DNA of 49,363 nucleotides from Bacteroides sp. 43_108 (GTDB taxonomy: Bacteria > Bacteroidota > Bacteroidia > Bacteroidales > Bacteroidaceae): NCBI GenBank assembly GCA_001915545.1, contig MNQS01000119.1, forward strand, positions 1-49,363, in the 5' to 3' direction. Shown here piece by piece: positions 47,713-49,363 of the stretch. The notes below the pieces were generated by a model, which searched no databases, was not told the DNA's origin, and was given only the letters and a program-made list of their open reading frames with translations. The position numbers and the translations under genes were made by a program. Positions within the stretch are counted from its first letter, which is position 1. Every line of letters begins with the position of its first letter.

Positions 47713-49119
47713 ATGAAAGAATTTATAAATGAAGACTTTCTTCTGCAAAATGAGACAGCCAAAATGCTGTATCATAACCATGCGAAGAAGATGCCTATTA
47801 TCGACTATCACTGTCATCTAAGTCCGAAGATGATTGCTGATGACTACCAATTCAAATCGATCACAGAACTGTGGCTCGGCGGTGATCACTATAAATGGCG
47901 TGCGATGCGTGCCAACGGTGTGGACGAGAAATTCATTACTGGCAAAGAATCGTCAGATTGGGAAAAGTTCTACAAATGGGCGGAAACGGTTCCTTACACA
48001 CTCCGCAACCCGCTATACCACTGGACACATCTGGAACTGAAAACCTGTTTCGGCATATCGGAAACTCTTAATCCTGATTCAGCAAAGAGAATATATGACC
48101 GATGCAATGAACTACTGCAACAGCCAGAGTTCTCAGCCAGAGGATTAATGAAGCGATACAATGTTGAATTGGTCTGCACGACTGACGATCCAGTGGATTC
48201 ACTTAAATATCACAAGGCTATTGCTGAGAGCGGTTTTGAAATAAGAGTTCTTCCTGCATGGAGGCCTGACAAGGCTATGAACATTAGCACTTCTGCTGCG
48301 TATAGGGAATATATGAAAAAACTTTCAGAAGCAAGCGGAATAAATATCTACAAGTTCGATGACATGATCGACGCACTGAAAGCCAGACAAGAATTCTTTG
48401 CAGAAAACGGATGCAAGCTTGCCGATCACGGAATGGATTTCATTCCATCGTCAGACTATACGAAACAGGAAATTGATGACATTTTCGACAAGGTATACGG
48501 CGGAACAGAACTCACAAAAGAAGAAAAACTGAAGTATCAGACAGCAATGCTGAAGATATTGTCGGAAATGAATGCTGAAGCAGGCTGGACACAACAATAC
48601 CACTACGGACCTATCCGCAATACAAACTCCATAATGATGGGAAAACTTGGTCCAGACACAGGTTTTGACACCATCGGCGATTACAGCTGTGCAGAAGCAT
48701 TCGTAAAAATATTCGATGAATTGAATTCGAAAGGCAAGCTTGCAAAAACCATCATATACAACATCGACCCAGCCGCAAACGACATGGTGGCATCCATGAT
48801 CGGCAACTATCAGGACGGAAGCGTTCCTGGAAAGATGCAGTTCGGCGCCGGATGGTGGTTCAACGATCAGATGGGCGGAATGCTTCGCCAGATGAATTCG
48901 CTTTCTGAACAGGGCTTGCTTAGCCGTTTTGTCGGTATGCTGACAGATTCACGTTCGTTCCTCTCATATCCTAGACATGAGTACTTCCGCAGAATACTGT
49001 GCAATATGCTGGGCTGCGATGTGGAAAGCGGATTGCTCCCTGAGGCAGAAATGGAAAGAATAAAAGGAATGGTTGAAGATATCTGCTACTACAATGCAAA
49101 AAGATATTTGAATTTCTAA
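47713..49119 (+). CDS. uxaC: Glucuronate isomerase (uronate isomerase)
   Basis: A 468-residue cytoplasmic enzyme converting D-glucuronate to D-fructuronate (and galacturonate to tagaturonate), the first step of the pathway completed by the SDR and UxuA. Signatures: PIIDYHCHLSPK with the metal-binding HxH, DHYKWRAMRANGV, ELVCTTDDPVDSL, GCKLADHGMDF, YHYGPIRNTN and MLTDSRSFLSYPRHEYFRRILCNMLG. Length matches the family. It ends the locus 19 bases before a perfect terminator. No regulator, KDG kinase or aldolase gene is in the window. Confidence 0.97.
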   Translation: MKEFINEDFLLQNETAKMLYHNHAKKMPIIDYHCHLSPKMIADDYQFKSITELWLGGDHYKWRAMRANGVDEKFITGKESSDWEKFYKWAETVPYTLRNPLYHWTHLELKTCFGISETLNPDSAKRIYDRCNELLQQPEFSARGLMKRYNVELVCTTDDPVDSLKYHKAIAESGFEIRVLPAWRPDKAMNISTSAAYREYMKKLSEASGINIYKFDDMIDALKARQEFFAENGCKLADHGMDFIPSSDYTKQEIDDIFDKVYGGTELTKEEKLKYQTAMLKILSEMNAEAGWTQQYHYGPIRNTNSIMMGKLGPDTGFDTIGDYSCAEAFVKIFDELNSKGKLAKTIIYNIDPAANDMVASMIGNYQDGSVPGKMQFGAGWWFNDQMGGMLRQMNSLSEQGLLSRFVGMLTDSRSFLSYPRHEYFRRILCNMLGCDVESGLLPEAEMERIKGMVEDICYYNAKRYLNF

Positions 49120-49138
49120 TCGAACAAATCAATAGATT

Positions 49139-49195
49139 ATTACCGTCGCCCCTTGTGTAAATACATCACACCTGGCGACGGTAATTTGTTTTTTG
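49139..49195 (+). terminator. Rho-independent terminator after uxaC
   Basis: ATTACCGTCGCC (49139-49150) pairs perfectly with GGCGACGGTAAT (49174-49185), followed by TTGTTTTTT. The remaining bases to 49363 show no gene. Confidence 0.95.
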
Positions 49196-49363
49196 GCTGA
49201 TATATGATGATTTATTATTGCATGTCTAAATTATAAAACGCAAAAGTTTAAATCACAAAATCACATCATTGCTGTCCCGTTAAAATCGAGAGAAGTTCTT
49301 TGAAGTTATTGAAACATAGTTGATTACAGAGGTTTTTCAAGTAAACGGACTTGAAATTGTAAA

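Overview
The window looks like a chromosomal stretch of a member of the Bacteroidales, most likely a Prevotella-like genus. Several genes are preceded by the Bacteroidota sigma-A -7 element TAnnTTTG. Strong Shine-Dalgarno sites are rare, arginine is mostly AGA, and the genes themselves (NadE with a fused glutaminase, TIGR02757, CNNM/HlyC, a RecF-DUF721 overlap, SPII and SPI signal peptides ending in AQ) are typical of that order. The assignment rests on pattern recognition; no search was run.

Region 1 (1-9.7 kb) is accessory. It opens with the last 23 codons of an IS30-type transposase. Then comes a run of exported or membrane hydrolases: an S41 peptidase, an esterase with a TPR tail, a second S41 peptidase, a CPBP (CAAX-type) membrane protease, an HExxH DUF4932-like protein and a retropepsin-like protein with two DTG motifs. 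A frameshifted small membrane protein and a small beta-barrel protein follow, and a near-perfect terminator closes the run. Region 2 (9.8-16.1 kb) is a redox/electrophile-type cluster: a Tat-exported aldo/keto reductase with two ferredoxin motifs, a decayed amidohydrolase, a convergent AraC regulator, then an operon of flavin reductase-like protein, aldo/keto reductase, a secreted CMD-CMD-ABM fusion and a lipoprotein flavodoxin. Region 3 (16.4-19.3 kb) is a large multidomain alginate-lyase-like protein broken by one in-frame TGA.

Region 4 (19.5-32.1 kb) is housekeeping: BadF-type kinase, recF, DUF721, an anchored TPR protein, ribH, a TamB-like giant protein, nadE, TIGR02757 and a CNNM/HlyC transporter. 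It ends in a bidirectional terminator facing a small secreted protein made of two copies of an unknown ~41-residue repeat. Region 5 (33.1-38.5 kb, minus strand) is a complete [FeFe] hydrogenase set in the order hydE, hydG, hydF, hydA, enough to build the H-cluster on a monomeric, ferredoxin-type, probably group B enzyme. A MATE transporter follows upstream, separated by nested palindromes.

Region 6 (41-49.2 kb) is a hexuronate locus: secreted GH2 glycosidase, SDR fructuronate reductase, UxuA, an MFS hexuronate-type transporter and UxaC. Together these could release a sugar acid, import it, and convert glucuronate to fructuronate, mannonate and 2-keto-3-deoxygluconate. A perfect 12-bp-stem terminator ends the locus. 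No tRNA, rRNA or CRISPR array was seen. Three genes in the first 20 kb show disabling mutations, so this side of the window appears to be decaying.
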